Of a DNA stretch of 64,000 nt, positions 1 to 10,409 are shown piece after piece; within the stretch, counting starts at the first letter, position 1, and the number at the start of each line of letters is the position of its first letter. Origin of the DNA: Homarus americanus (lineage: Eukaryota; Arthropoda; Malacostraca; Decapoda; Nephropidae); NCBI RefSeq assembly GCF_018991925.1, contig NW_024753828.1, forward strand, positions 4,542,965 through 4,606,964. The letters run 5' to 3'. The translations under genes were made by a program, and so were the position numbers. The notes under the pieces were generated by a model. It ran no database searches, had not been told where the DNA came from, and worked only from the letters and a program-made list of their open reading frames with translations.

Positions 1-509
1 TTTTTAAGTTTTCATCATCATGTAATTAATAGCATCATCGTTGTAAATATATATGAACACAAAGCATCTCATTTTTTAACACATAAAAAGTACAGGAAAA
101 AATGGGACAAGTGTACAGTAGTGGTCAGATCTATTCCTTAAGGCTTAAGGTGTCCCACTGCTAAAAACTTGGGATACAGAATTTGAAGTTGGATGATTAA
201 GCTGACTACCTATGCAGTACAGTACATGGGTGATGAAAAACACTCTGAGGCAAGGAATTTTGGTAGGTCGAGGTTCAGGAGTATATTATTTAACTGAAAA
301 GTCATGGTCTCCGTGTGAGGTGATGGTACTACTGAATGTAGCTTGTCATTATACTAACTGCTCAAGTATCTACAGAATAAGGAAAGTGATGACATATCCC
401 TAAGTACTGAACTATACAATACTTTATCTTCATCGCTGGTGTGCAATGCTGGAAATTTTCTCATGAAGTTATCGTTGTTTTGATAGCACTCTCCTTTGTT
501 GTAAGGAAT
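1..509. other. AT-rich sequence without recognisable gene
   Basis: No supported exon was seen on either strand. A block near 383-410 (an aagtgatgacat core followed by a ccc-agtactgaa motif) recurs near 8550-8576, so part of this stretch belongs to an interspersed repeat. If the sulfotransferase gene at 1799-3930 continues leftwards, this is probably intron, but the expected C-terminal sulfotransferase sequence is not found here. Confidence 0.5.
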
Positions 510-1258
510 CAAGGCAGTAAAGAGTTCCAACACCACACCCAGGCCACAGTGTTCCAACACCACACCCAGGCCACAGTGTTCCAACACCACACCCAGGCCA
601 CAGTGTTCCAACACCACACCCAGGCCACAGTGTTCAACACCACACCCAGGCCACAGTGTTCCAACACCACACCCACAGGTACAGTGTTCCAACACCACAC
701 CCAGGCCACAGTGTTCCAACACCACACCCAGGCCACAGTGTTCCAACACCACACCCAGGCCACAGTGTTCCAACACCACACCCAGGCCACAGTGTTCCAA
801 CACCACACACCTCAACACCACACAGGCCACAGTGTTCCAGCACACCCAGGCCACAGTGTTCCAACACCACACCCAGGCCACAGTGTTCCAACACCACACC
901 CAGGCCACAGTGTTCCAATACCACACCCAGGCCACAGTGTTCCAACACCACACCCAGGCCACAGTGTTCCAACACCACACCAGGCCACAGTGTTCCAACA
1001 CCACACCCAGGCCACAGTGTTCCAACACCACACCACAGTGTTCCAACACCACACAGGCCACAGTGTTCCCAATACACACCACACCAGGCCACAGTGTTCC
1101 AACACCACACCCCAGCCAGGCCACAGTGTGTTCCAACACCACACCCAGGCCACAGTGTTCCAACACCACAGGCCACAGTGTTCCAACACCACACCCAGGC
1201 CAGTGTTCCAATACCACACCCAGGCCACAGTGTTCCAACACCACACCCAGGCCACAGT
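510..1258. repeat. 27-bp minisatellite array
   Basis: About 27 tandem copies of a 27-bp unit (core ccaacaccacacccaggcc followed by acagtgtt), with truncated units scattered through the right half. Because the period is a multiple of three, several frames on both strands stay open and give 9-residue repeat peptides; these are repeat translations, not genes. It lies in the presumed last intron or 3' side of the minus-strand sulfotransferase gene. Confidence 0.93.
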
Positions 1259-1349
1259 TGCCTCTGAAGATGTCTTGAATAAAGACGAAAGCTAAGGTAC
1301 TCCGTTGTTTCCATTTTCCCGTGTGATTTTATCAAGATTTATCTTATCC

Positions 1350-1350
<1 letters not shown>
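1258..1350 (+). repeat. interspersed repeat H, copy 1
   Basis: A ~90-bp unit beginning ttgcctctgaagatgtcttg and running through tccattttcccgtgtgatt to a ttatcttatccacgtt end. Copies occur at about 20390-20467 and 25871-25955, all next to (TA)n tracts. The short coding-like end of adjoining open frames in this block is therefore repeat-derived. Family identity is unknown. Confidence 0.8.
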
Positions 1351-1528
<178 letters not shown>

Positions 1529-1798
1529 TGGGATTAGACCTTAAAATTTACCACCCTAATGCCACTTGCTGATGGGCTTGGGTTGGGGTAGGTTAGTGTA
1601 CCATTAAGGAGGTAAGTTAGAGTTATGAAGGGGATCATAAAGGTGATTAAGTTTGTTACTGGCACACATAAAGATTCTGGCACCTTAAGTGTTAGAGCCA
1701 CTACCTACTATACAGTTTTACAAAACGTGAGCTTTGATATAAATGATTGACACATAAGTAACAAAAAAACGTAATTAACTTATACATTTATAACTAAC
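1529..1798 (-). other. intron start of the sulfotransferase gene
   Basis: On the minus strand the long coding exon ends in a GACAG/GTTAGT donor at 1799/1798, so this stretch is read as the start of the next intron. No further exon is visible downstream to position 1. Confidence 0.6.
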
Positions 1799-3308
1799 CT
1801 GTCCGGGAAGTTTGCTTTAACAGTTTCAGAGAGTTTAAGGTCTGTTAGAAGATCTTTACAGACAGTCTCTGGGTCGCTGCAGGCCTGGGAGTGACACCAT
1901 GAAAGCTTCCTGCGTGAGTGTAGACACCCTCGGGGATCACGCACAAGATGGATCACTCGCACATCTAAGCTCGTGTCCTGCAGCAGCTGAATCGCTGGAG
2001 AAAGTCCCATCCGCACCGTCTTCAACACATTAACAGGAGCGTATTTGCATGCCTCTGATATATAGTCTTTGTCGAAACAGAGGGCACGGTTCATGGCACA
2101 GGAATTCCACAGTCGAGTATTGTGATCTACGAGGAAAGTATTATTGCGCATGTAGTTCACATAGACATCTAGTTTACTATAGTCACACGTTAGGATGTCT
2201 CGAAGGAGTTTGAGTACCTCTTCAACCAACGGGCCATCCTGCAAGTGAAGATTTTTCAATAGGTGGTGGAGAGGCTCATAGCTGAAGAATGTTCCTGGGT
2301 ATGCTCTGAGCAGGTCACCCAGGTACGATGATCCACTCCGCCAGGTGGAGACGATAATTACCCTGCGCACCTGTGAAGGAGACACCTTTTCTCCCGGGGT
2401 GAAATTGGTGTCCCTTTTAACATTATTGAATTCTCTTCTGATTATAAAGCTAAAGGTCGTCATGCCGTGTTTCTTCAGGTAGTCGTAAGATATGTGAGGC
2501 ATGGGAGGAACTGTCTGTTTCTTAAGCACAGGTCGGCTACGATTGGCGCCAGTCCAGTTTTGACTCACCCGTGATGTCCTTGACACAACGGACTTATTAT
2601 AGCTCTGCAGGTTGCCGGGTAGTGGAATGGCTCGTTGCTGTACTTGATTCTGATTACCAAGTTTACTTTGTGATTCTTCTTGCTGTAATTTTTGCTGTAA
2701 CATTTGTGCCTCAAGTAGATGATGCTCCTGTAACTTATGCTGATCTTTGAGGAACTTCTTATGCTGTAATTCAATCTGTTGTAACCACTGTTCGTGCTGG
2801 CTACCATTTTGCTCTCGTGGAAGGTGTCTTTGTTGTGGTTGTCGTTGTTGTTGTGGTAGTTGCCGTTGTTGTTGTTGTGATGGTTGTTGTTGTTGTGGTT
2901 GTCGTTGTTGTTGTGGTAGTTGCCGTTGTTGTTGTGATGGTTGTTGTTGTCGTTGTTGCTGTGGTTGTCGTTGTTGTGGTAGTCGTCGTTGCTGTTGTTG
3001 TGGTTGTCGCTGTTGTAAGTGTTCCTGATTTTTTGGTTGTTGTGGACGACTGCCAACTATACTATCATCACCATCATCATCATCATCCTCAACGAGTAGA
3101 ACACCTTGTTTGGCTAACTGTTCCCGCTCTTCTTTAGTGAGGTGGACAGGTGAGTGTGGAGGAGCCGCGGAGTGAGTGGGGGAGACGTCCTGGTGGCTGG
3201 AGTCAACAGGCGAATCCAGCGGGAGGAGCGGAGGAGACACCACACTCGTTGTTCCTTCACTATCGTCGTTGGCAATCCTCCTGCGTAAAAATCCTATCCC
3301 GTTCTCTC
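1799..3308 (-). CDS. Carbohydrate 6-O-sulfotransferase, catalytic exon
   Basis: Encodes the lumenal part of a Golgi PAPS-dependent carbohydrate sulfotransferase (CHST1/3-like Gal/GalNAc/GlcNAc 6-O-sulfotransferase family), which transfers sulfate to glycosaminoglycan or glycoprotein sugars. Seen: the 5'-phosphosulfate loop STWRSGSSYL at about residues 359-368 of the joined protein and the 3'-phosphate motif VRDPRGCLHSR at about 494-504, plus five NxS/T sequons. Boundaries: acceptor cttcttgcag/GAG at 3309/3308 and donor GACAG/GTTAGT at 1799/1798. The exon opens with two bases completing a codon, matching the phase of the exon at 3816-3930. Odd: residues about 128-198 are an extended Gln/Pro/Arg-rich polyQ block (CAA/CAG rich, DNA 2820-3030), then a Q-rich coiled-coil-like stretch to about 265; family members usually have a much shorter stem. 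The internal GTG at 3243 is not the start; the frame is open to the acceptor. The C-terminal third is missing from the window. Confidence 0.88.
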
Positions 3309-3429
3309 CTGCAAGAAGTAAGGGTAGTTAGTATGACTTATTGAGAAACTACTTCAGGACATTATACAACAACAATAACCACTGAGGAACTTTTCAATAC
3401 TAATCCTACATGACCCAGTCCGCGCTGAC

Positions 3430-3512
3430 ACGACTCGACTCGATCCTCTTCGCCACTCGTCAGCTTATTAGTTGGTCGGGCGGTCGGTTAGCTCTTTGTT
3501 ACATACTGTTGA
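3430..3512 (-). repeat. LINE family A 3' tail
   Basis: Reads as the reverse complement of the family A terminal block (atcctcttcgccactcgtca followed by the gcggtcggt segment), as in the longer copies at 38265-39870 and 45838-46880. Only the last ~80 bp remain, diverged. It lies in the sulfotransferase intron. Confidence 0.7.
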
Positions 3513-3603
3513 CCTATTTATGGTCTCCTTATTACGGTGGAGAAGGTTATTGAGGTCAGAGCCAGCCTGATACCCATGTCTTTACTGATCAAAGTCTTGG
3601 TGA

Positions 3604-3607
<4 letters not shown>

Positions 3608-3648
<41 letters not shown>
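3608..3648. repeat. (TC)n microsatellite
   Basis: About 20 perfect CT repeats within the sulfotransferase intron. Confidence 0.95.
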
Positions 3649-3649
<1 letters not shown>

Positions 3650-3815
3650 GCGGTTGACACCCAAGAGCCTATGGACTCAGTCTAACCTGATTTCAGTTTA
3701 AAATATTTAACCTAACTCAGCTAAATCACAACAAAGTAACCAAACCCAACTAAATCTAACCTAACCTGACCACACCACACCACACGCCAGAACACTAAGC
3801 TTAAGCCAACATTAC

Positions 3816-3930
3816 CTGGTAGAGGGATAGTGGTCTGTAGCGGCTTCACACTGAACACCACCAGTAGCAGGGCGCCCGTCAGAGTGAGTGACAGCAACAC
3901 CCAGTGCTTCCTGCGGACTCCTATCAGCAT
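3816..3930 (-). CDS. Sulfotransferase signal-anchor exon
   Basis: Proposed first coding exon of the gene at 1799-3308. ATG at 3930 opens 38 codons plus one base, ending at a CCAG/GTAATG donor; the leftover G joins the GA that opens the next exon to give Gly, so the reading frame is continuous. The peptide has a short basic cytosolic head (MLIGVRRKH), a hydrophobic segment at about residues 10-28 and then a proline-containing stem: the type II membrane topology expected of Golgi sulfotransferases. An acceptor-like ttatggttgcag lies just upstream on the minus strand (near 3939-3950), suggesting a separate 5' UTR exon. The upstream ATGs in the longer open frame (to 4014) would place extra residues ahead of the anchor and read through that acceptor, so 3930 is preferred. 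Confidence 0.78.
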
Positions 3931-4099
3931 CACGCCTCCTGCAACCATAAGGCGACCACTTAATTCCACTGTGATCTTACCAACCATAGGCACATCAACA
4001 CTACAACCATACATGATGAACTGTCAATAGAACTGAAATAAATAAATAAATTATGTAACCTTATAATTATCGTACTGTAGTGAGGGGTTGTCAGACCAC

Positions 4100-4600
4100 A
4101 GCTTACATCGTGAGGAAAGCCAGACTTGACCCGACATTAGCCGAGGTCAAAAGTATAGGGTAACTCTGCGGTTGACCGGGATTGTAAATCAGCATAGCTC
4201 CCCTCCCATGTGACATGTGGCCCCAACAAAACATGTAAGAAGGCACCAGCCGACTCTCTTCCAATATACAATAACCTACTCTCTGAACAAAGGCCGGACC
4301 TGACCTCACAATTAGCCAGGTCAAATGTAACCCTTGGAGCCCAACTCAAGGGGCCACAAATCAACCAGGGCCTCTCGTGTCACACGGCCCCACCTGATGA
4401 CTTCTCCTTACATCTCAGAAACTCCAGTCTGACCCGACGTTTGGGAGGTCAAGTGTAGGGGAACTCTCACGGTTGCTCTCCCAATATACACACGGCCCCA
4501 CCTGATGACTTTCCCAGATAGTTCTGAAAAGTCCAGACCTGACCTCACATTTGCGAGGTCAAATGTAAGGAGACCCTTCGCCGCGCCCCCCCCCTGCCAG
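4100..4600. repeat. diverged 108-bp-period repeat with AGGTCA sites
   Basis: Four diverged units. The clearest pair, starting at cacacggccccacctgatga near 4381 and 4489, gives a 108-bp period. Each unit carries a TGACC(T/C) half-site and an AGGTCA half-site about 10 bp apart (near 4128-4158, 4300-4323, 4433-4450, 4538-4562). They sit just upstream of the minus-strand sulfotransferase coding start, so could be its 5' region. Function is inferred only. Confidence 0.6.
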
Positions 4601-5229
4601 CTGAACCTGACGGCTCGCATCCCAATATATAGGACGTCCTGGTCCTCCCTCGGGGATTCGCAGAGAGGGAGTTGTCTTGTAACCAGGGAGAGCCAGCTAC
4701 CACGTCCCCAGTCCCGCTCGGCAGAGAAGCCCACCACTAAGTGTAACGAAGTCTCAGCTGGGTCCATCGACAAAGTGCTGTCAACTCCACGTGTAACAGT
4801 AAGTGCTGGCTGTGTAGACTGTAGAAGTGCAGTGATCCCGAACCTCCCCAACGATCGACTTAGTGAAGTGCCCATTCTAATTGTGAGGTTAGGTTATACG
4901 AGAATACCATAGTCTATCATAAATTGTGTACGAACCCCCCCTATTAATCCCCCCTATTGAACTAGTAAAATAAAGCTGTAACACGCATTGGTGTTTTATA
5001 TACTACACTTGTACTGTGCCTGTGTTAATATACAGTGTTGACATCATACCCTCGAGACACGCTACCATTTCCTCTCGCTATAATACTCTACTACTATAAA
5101 CTCCTAACTTACCTCTTCATGTGAGATTTTGTCTCATTACACCAACATATATAATTCATGGGTTTATCCGACTTAAAACACTAAATTTACCAAGAAGACC
5201 TAAAACTCACGGGTTTATTATAAAGACCT

Positions 5230-5232
<3 letters not shown>
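4601..5232. other. no gene recognised
   Basis: Mixed-composition sequence upstream of the sulfotransferase gene. An open frame on each strand spans 4408-4912, but the translations resemble no family and overlap the repeat just described. It could hold the 5' UTR exon or promoter of the minus-strand gene; no TATA or initiator could be assigned. Confidence 0.4.

Positions 5233-5268
<36 letters not shown>
5233..5268. repeat. (AC)n microsatellite
   Basis: About 18 perfect CA repeats. The sequence from here to 5480 is a loose repetition of gcacctg/gag/tcatta-type phrases with no gene. Confidence 0.95.
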
Positions 5269-5269
<1 letters not shown>

Positions 5270-5481
5270 AGGGTTTATCATCACTACGAGCACCTGTTAA
5301 TGACGTTGAGCACCTGGGATCATTACGAGTGCATCAACTAGACATCAGAACCCATAAAAAGCACTAATTAGCCACCTGAGGTCATAAAACACACATGGTA
5401 GTCATTATGAGCACCTGTGAGCAACTTAGCACAGTTATGAGCTATTAGGCACCTGTGAGATACTTTGGTGGCACCTGAATT

Positions 5482-6008
5482 ATGGAACACGTGGTATTAT
5501 TAAGAGGAAATGACTATCACGTGAAGTATAATACAAAACATGTGGTATTATCAAGAGGAAATGACTATCACGTGAAGTATAATACAAAACACGTGGTATT
5601 ATCAAGAGGAAATGACTATCACGTGAAGTATAATACAAAACACGTGGTATTATTAAGAGGAAATGACTATCACGTGAAGTATAATACAAAACACGTGGTA
5701 TTATTAAGAGGAAATGACTATCACGTGAAGTATAATACAAAACACGTGGTATTATTAAGAGGAAATGACTATCACGTGAAGTATAATACAAAACACGTGG
5801 TATTATCAAGAGGAAATGACTATCACGTGAAGTATAATACAAAACACGTGGTATTATTAAGAGGAAATGACTATCACGTGAAGTATAATACAAAACACGT
5901 GGTATTATTAAGAGGAAATGACTATCACGTGAAGTATAATACAAAACACGTGGTATTATCAAGAGGAAATGACTATCACGTGAAGTATAATACAAAACAC
6001 GTGGCATA
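5482..6008. repeat. 51-bp tandem array with two E-boxes per unit
   Basis: Ten nearly identical 51-bp units. Each contains a palindromic TCACGTGA and an ACACGTGG, both with the CACGTG E-box core (copy 2 has CATGTG in the second). The array thus places about 20 CACGTG sites in ~525 bp. Because 51 is divisible by three, 175-codon open frames exist on both strands; they encode 17-residue repeat peptides and are not considered genes. Units differ by only one or two bases, so the array is young or homogenised. Confidence 0.95.
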
Positions 6009-6197
6009 ATTAAAATAAAACGACTAACAAACCACCTGTGATGCTCCTCGGTGCCACATCTGGGATCATTATAAGCCTTAATGATACATACTAATTATAA
6101 GAGTCATTAAAACAAAAACAACCAGTGACGAACCCGGGATTATTAACAGGTTGCTTAAACAGAGTCGACAACAGGCAACAAACGGTGACCTAAAACA

Positions 6198-6201
6198 GGT
6201 C

Positions 6202-6242
<41 letters not shown>

Positions 6243-6310
6243 ACAGAGAGAGACAGAGAGAGAGAGACAGAGAGAGACAGAGAGAGAGAGACAGAGAGAG
6301 AGAGACAGAT
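6198..6310. repeat. (GA)n / GAGACA tract
   Basis: Purine tract of GA repeats with periodic GACA interruptions. Confidence 0.95.
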
Positions 6311-6584
6311 AAACACCAGATGACTCTATTGAGATATCCTTGGTCACACTGCCTCATAAATCTTCACCACCGTTTGTATACATGCTGAAACAAATGTGAA
6401 CTTGGGTGACGATTTTAATGAATATCTGTCTATCTATCTACAAACAGATGGACAGACAGACGGACTATATGCCCCCCAAAAAATATCCATTGACAGGATG
6501 GGAATGCAAATAAGTTAAAAGTAAAAAATTAACATTCAAATATTTCATAACGCGGGCTTCACAGACACCCAAAACTGCCTCGAT

Positions 6585-6624
<40 letters not shown>

Positions 6625-6689
6625 ATCAATCAGCGTGTTCACTCCTAGCCAATCTTACTTTTGCTACTATGTTGAAATTTTCCCCCCTT
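6311..6689. other. no gene seen
   Basis: Contains a (CTAT)n/(GACA) style stretch near 6425-6465 and a (CT)n tract at 6588-6621. Nothing coding was recognised. Confidence 0.5.
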
Positions 6690-6818
6690 TTTTTTATTCT
6701 ATATCATATTTGTATCACTTAAGTTACTTGTATATTATTTGTAACTGTATTTTCAGTGTTTTGGCTGCCATGTTATTTCAATGAACCGTTAATTATATTA
6801 TTATTATTATTATTATTA
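6690..6818 (+). mobile_element. LINE family B 3' end
   Basis: The block ctatatcatatttgtatcac through ttttggctgccatg to gaaccgttaattat matches the 3' UTRs at 10170-10402 and 31770-32033. It ends in a (TTA)n tract (about 6795-6818). Only the terminal ~110 bp remain. Confidence 0.75.
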
Positions 6819-7300
6819 CACACACACACTCCATCCCTTCCTTCTCTCTACCCCCCCACACACACACTCCATCCCTTCCTTTCAACCACACACTCCCCCT
6901 CCCTTCCTTCTCTCTACCCCCCCACACACACACTCCATCCCTTCCTTTCAACCACACACTCCCCCTCCCTTCCTTCTCTCTACCCCCCACACACCTCCAT
7001 CCCCTTCCTTTCAACCACACACTCCCCATCCCTTTCTTCTCTCTACCCCCCCACACACACCTCCATCCCTTCCTTTCAACCACACACCCCCCTCCTTCCT
7101 TCTCTACCCCCCCACACACACACTCCATCCCTTCAACCACACTCTCCTTCCTTCTCTACCCCCAACACACACACTCCATCCCTTCCTTTCAACCACACAC
7201 TCCCCTCCCTTCTCCCCCCCACACACACACACTCCATCCCTTCCTTTCAACCACACACTCCCCCTCCCTTCCTTCTCTCTACCCCCACACACACACCTCG
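6815..7300. repeat. ~64-bp pyrimidine/CA minisatellite
   Basis: Seven to eight units of about 64-66 bp composed of cacacacactccatcccttc, a tttcaaccacacactcccc block and a ccttccttctctctacccc block, with indels. Translations are Pro/Ser/Thr/His repeats only. Confidence 0.92.
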
Positions 7301-8139
7301 CCCTTAATAACCACGGCAGCCACAACAAATGGATTTAACTTCACTACTAACACGGGACAAACAATGGTGAACAACTCAAACAACAAAACACCAATACAAG
7401 CACCATTGAAGGCCGTGTTTACATAACAAACAATTAGCTCCGGTAGTCATTTTCACCCTAATTTGCATATCGCTGTTTTTGTTTCTATCATATCTGTAAC
7501 ATTGACCGACAAACACAGACAGAACGGGAAACAGATGTATAGATACACAGAAAATGTTGGATACATAGGTATAATAAACAGATAAACCAAAAGACAAACA
7601 GATACATAAATAGACAGACACGGGTTTCTAATTTAAGAAAACAAGAAAACATAAATCACGGAAAAGGTTTGAAATTACATGTTTGGTGAGGAATGTTAAC
7701 TTGCGCAGTACCGCCTGGCGCGGCTCTCCACTAGGCTTTGCAGCAGCTGTACAGTAAAGGCGTTTATTGTAAGGCGTTTTAAGATACACGGAATAGCTAA
7801 CGCGTTAGTAATAAAAACATACGGCAGTGTACCGCATTCTTGGAATAACTGTTGCACAACATAGTCTTCAGAAAACAATAAAATTAGGAGAACTTTTTTT
7901 TGGACACAATACGGAAAGAAATAGTGAAGCAAATATATAGAAAATTGTGGAAAGAAAGACAAAAAAAAAGTCAGTCAACAATAAATAAGACTTAACACAA
8001 AAAATCGGGCCCGTTGTAAAGGAAATTTCTCCCAGACACGAACCACACGAAAAGACAAGAGCAGCTGTACGCTTCTTCTCTCGCGGAACTGTAATCAACT
8101 TGTTCACCCTTATTTAAAGTATCTTATGAGTAATGATAT
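7301..8139. other. no recognised gene
   Basis: Low-GC sequence. A minus-strand open frame at 7696-7962 and an overlapping one at 7868-8107 have no recognisable motif and overlap each other, so neither is called. The element whose 3' end lies at about 8185-8240 may extend into this region. Confidence 0.4.
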
Positions 8140-8590
8140 TAAATGTTATCGCCACTGGCTTCAGCTACAGTGATTTTTTACAGATTGTCCACGAGGGGGC
8201 TAGTTTATTGGGCACCCCCTTACATCCTGTGCAAGGTGAAGCGCACACAGTGCTGGCGTGTGCTGCCATTAAATCTTTCGACCTGTGACCTCGCCAGATG
8301 TAGACGTGTTTACAGACAAGTCCTGGTTCTGCTGAGTGGACTGTCTTTGGTGGGTGGCGGTGCTGCCCGCCCCGCCATGAGATGGATCGCCCTCTCTAGT
8401 GATGCTGTGAAGACCAGCCCTCTGCTGGCACTGGTGAACACAGACTCACAATCCTGTCCGAGAATTTGTGCTGGGACAATTTACGCAGTACTGTTGTCTC
8501 TTGGAACACCATACTGATCTGCATTGACCTGCAGTTGAAAGTACAGCCTAAGTGATGACATACCCCTCAGTACTGAAATATTGTTGACTA
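8140..8590 (-). repeat. interspersed repeat G-like copy
   Basis: Contains gggggctagtttattgggca and the following cttacatcctgtgcaaggtg, shared with 33528-33600 (same orientation) and, reversed, with 27050-27095. In the other copies this block is the 3' end of family G, so here too it reads as a minus-oriented element end. The plus-strand 124-codon frame overlapping it is a chance frame. Confidence 0.55.
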
Positions 8591-10097
8591 ATTACACCTA
8601 CTCGTTTCTGCCTAACCTAGAGTAATAAGACAATGTTTAATAAATAGTAATTAAGATAAAATTGTGTGAGACTAACTAATTATGTAACAGATGGATCACC
8701 ATATAATATTATGAAGGTCTTCTCCTCTGTAGGTTTTGACCACATCAATAAATATTGAATGCGTCAAAAGGCGGGTTTCAATCATTCCCTTCGACTTGCC
8801 CGTCACCTGAACGTCCTTAACTAAGGCCTTTACATTAAAGTTTTAATCATATTTGAGTAATTATCAATATTGTTACATCAAAGTCACCAACGGCGGAGCC
8901 TAAACAGGTTTCAACTAGGCGCAATCCTTTTCAATTTTTTCATGCCATACGCTTTGTTTTAGATCCTATCCAATATACTACCGTATATAGAATTACTTTT
9001 ATTATTATATCACAGTTTTTTATTGCCTTACATGCCCTTAACTTTTCAATATTAATCAAAATATTCTCCATAAGCGGCCATGATCCGCTTATTTTCAGTG
9101 GGAGAAACTCTCTGATTGCTTGTTAGCTAATCAGGCGCCTCTGCCCGCTGCAAACGCTAATGCCTGATCGAGGTGTTAGCTTTCTCCTCTGAAAGTGTCA
9201 TGCGCAGAAGTCAGCAGCAGCATCTGCGCATACAAAATAGCCAACACCTTACATTAAACGCGCCCTAAAGTCAGTAATTGCATGTAAAGTGGTGCTTGTT
9301 CGTTGCTGAGAAGAGATGCCCCGCCCCTCCTTAAGAGTTACAGCAAAGACTATATGGTTACAGCTGTTTGGTTGTTGCAAATCTGTCCGGTTTCGTTAGT
9401 TTTGAATAATGTAGAATTATTGATACGTAATTTGTCTTAGTATGCCTTATTGTGCGTAAAAATAAGTATATATTAAATGCGTCCTCCTAAAGAGTGAATA
9501 TGCTAACAGAGTTTAACAGTTAATTTATTCATGTACTGTATAATATTTCTGATAAACTTCTTCCGTGCTGATGTTCGAAATAATGAATGTATGTATCTTT
9601 ATAATTATAAATTAGCTAAATATCTGTCTCGTCAGAAACGGTCATTTCAACGATTATGAATAAACTAATTTAGAAATACATTATTATTTCAGGACGAAAT
9701 CGGACAGATTGAATCAACTTATTGTTTATTATTGTTTGCGTATCTGCACTGTCTATGTACTAGTGGAACCTACACTTATGGCCTCTAGCAATAAAGACAA
9801 TTTTTACTGTAATAGCCGTACTTAACCGTTACACAGAGAGTTCTATCTTTCATATTGTTTTTAACTGTTGTTAAAATAGTGTACAGTACTGTATTTACTA
9901 TCGCGTTACGCGTTTAAAGACCTTTGATTTTTCAAGCGCAGCAATAACATTATAACAACAACTTAACCAGATGTGATTTCTACAGTAAAGTAGCCTTTTT
10001 TTTTAACTTATCCAACTTATTTTCCTCAATGCCAGAAGTTATTATTGTAGGTTCCGTGAGGCTGTCTACACCTTTAAACCTTGAGTGTGCCAGTGTT
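8591..10097. other. unique AT-rich sequence, no gene recognised
   Basis: Mostly unique, AT-rich. A more GC-rich patch at 9070-9340 contains an imperfect inverted pair (gagaaactctctgattgc ... agctaatcaggc against gcctgatcgaggtgttagc), and could be an old DNA element or a regulatory patch. No exon was recognised on either strand. Confidence 0.4.
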
Positions 10098-10135
10098 CCA
10101 GCTATTTAAGAACATAAGAACATAACATAAGGACT
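10098..10135 (-). mobile_element. CR1-like 3' octamer tail
   Basis: Reads on the minus strand as repeated TTCTTATG/TTATG units, the same 3' microsatellite that ends the CR1-like LINE at 29245-29275. The body of this copy, if any, would lie to the right and is not recognisable. Confidence 0.5.
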
Positions 10136-10169
10136 CTTGGTGCCGACAGCAGGTCACAAGAATGTCTAC

Positions 10170-10357
10170 AGACCAGCTCCCACAGTACCAGATCTAAAGT
10201 TAATCTATATGTTGACTCTATGTTTCTTATGTATCTGTATTGAAAGCTTTTGTCAATCAAGTGACTCACTCCCCGATTTCATTATATGTAACTTGTCATC
10301 TCTGTTCGTTGTATATTTTCAGCCTTCGGGCTGCCATGTTTTTTTAATAAACCGTTA

Positions 10358-10401
<44 letters not shown>

Positions 10402-10402
10402 A
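10170..10402 (+). mobile_element. LINE family B 3' end with UUCG hairpin
   Basis: Shares gtcaatcaag, tgtatattttcagcc and aataaaccgttaattatt with the copy at 31770-32033. At 10320-10333 the RNA would fold as CAGCC-UUCG-GGCUG, a five-pair stem with a UUCG tetraloop. The element ends in a (ATT)n tract of about 45 bp (10354-10400). Confidence 0.8.
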
Positions 10403-10409
10403 ATATCAC

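Larger units (their letters stand above)
3309..3815 (-). other. intron of the sulfotransferase gene
   Basis: Bounded by donor CCAG/GTAATG (minus, 3816/3815) and acceptor cttcttgcag (3309). Contains a minus-oriented 3' tail of LINE family A at about 3430-3512, a (TC)n tract at 3608-3648 and a degenerate AACCT-rich tract at 3695-3780. Confidence 0.7.

Noticed and set aside
354..1335. Long open frames on both strands (up to 296 codons)
   Set aside because: They translate the 27-bp minisatellite; the period is a multiple of three, so frames stay open without selection.
2747..3137. Cys-rich and Val-rich plus-strand frames
   Set aside because: Antisense shadows of the polyQ tract in the minus-strand sulfotransferase exon.
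5482..6008. CRISPR-like array
   Set aside because: Units are contiguous with no unique spacers, and the genome is eukaryotic.
5480..6009. Two complementary 175-codon frames
   Set aside because: Both are products of a 51-bp tandem array; an overlap of perfect antisense genes is far less likely than repeat structure.
7696..8107. Overlapping minus-strand frames of 88 and 79 codons
   Set aside because: They overlap in different frames, have no recognisable motif and lie in AT-rich sequence.
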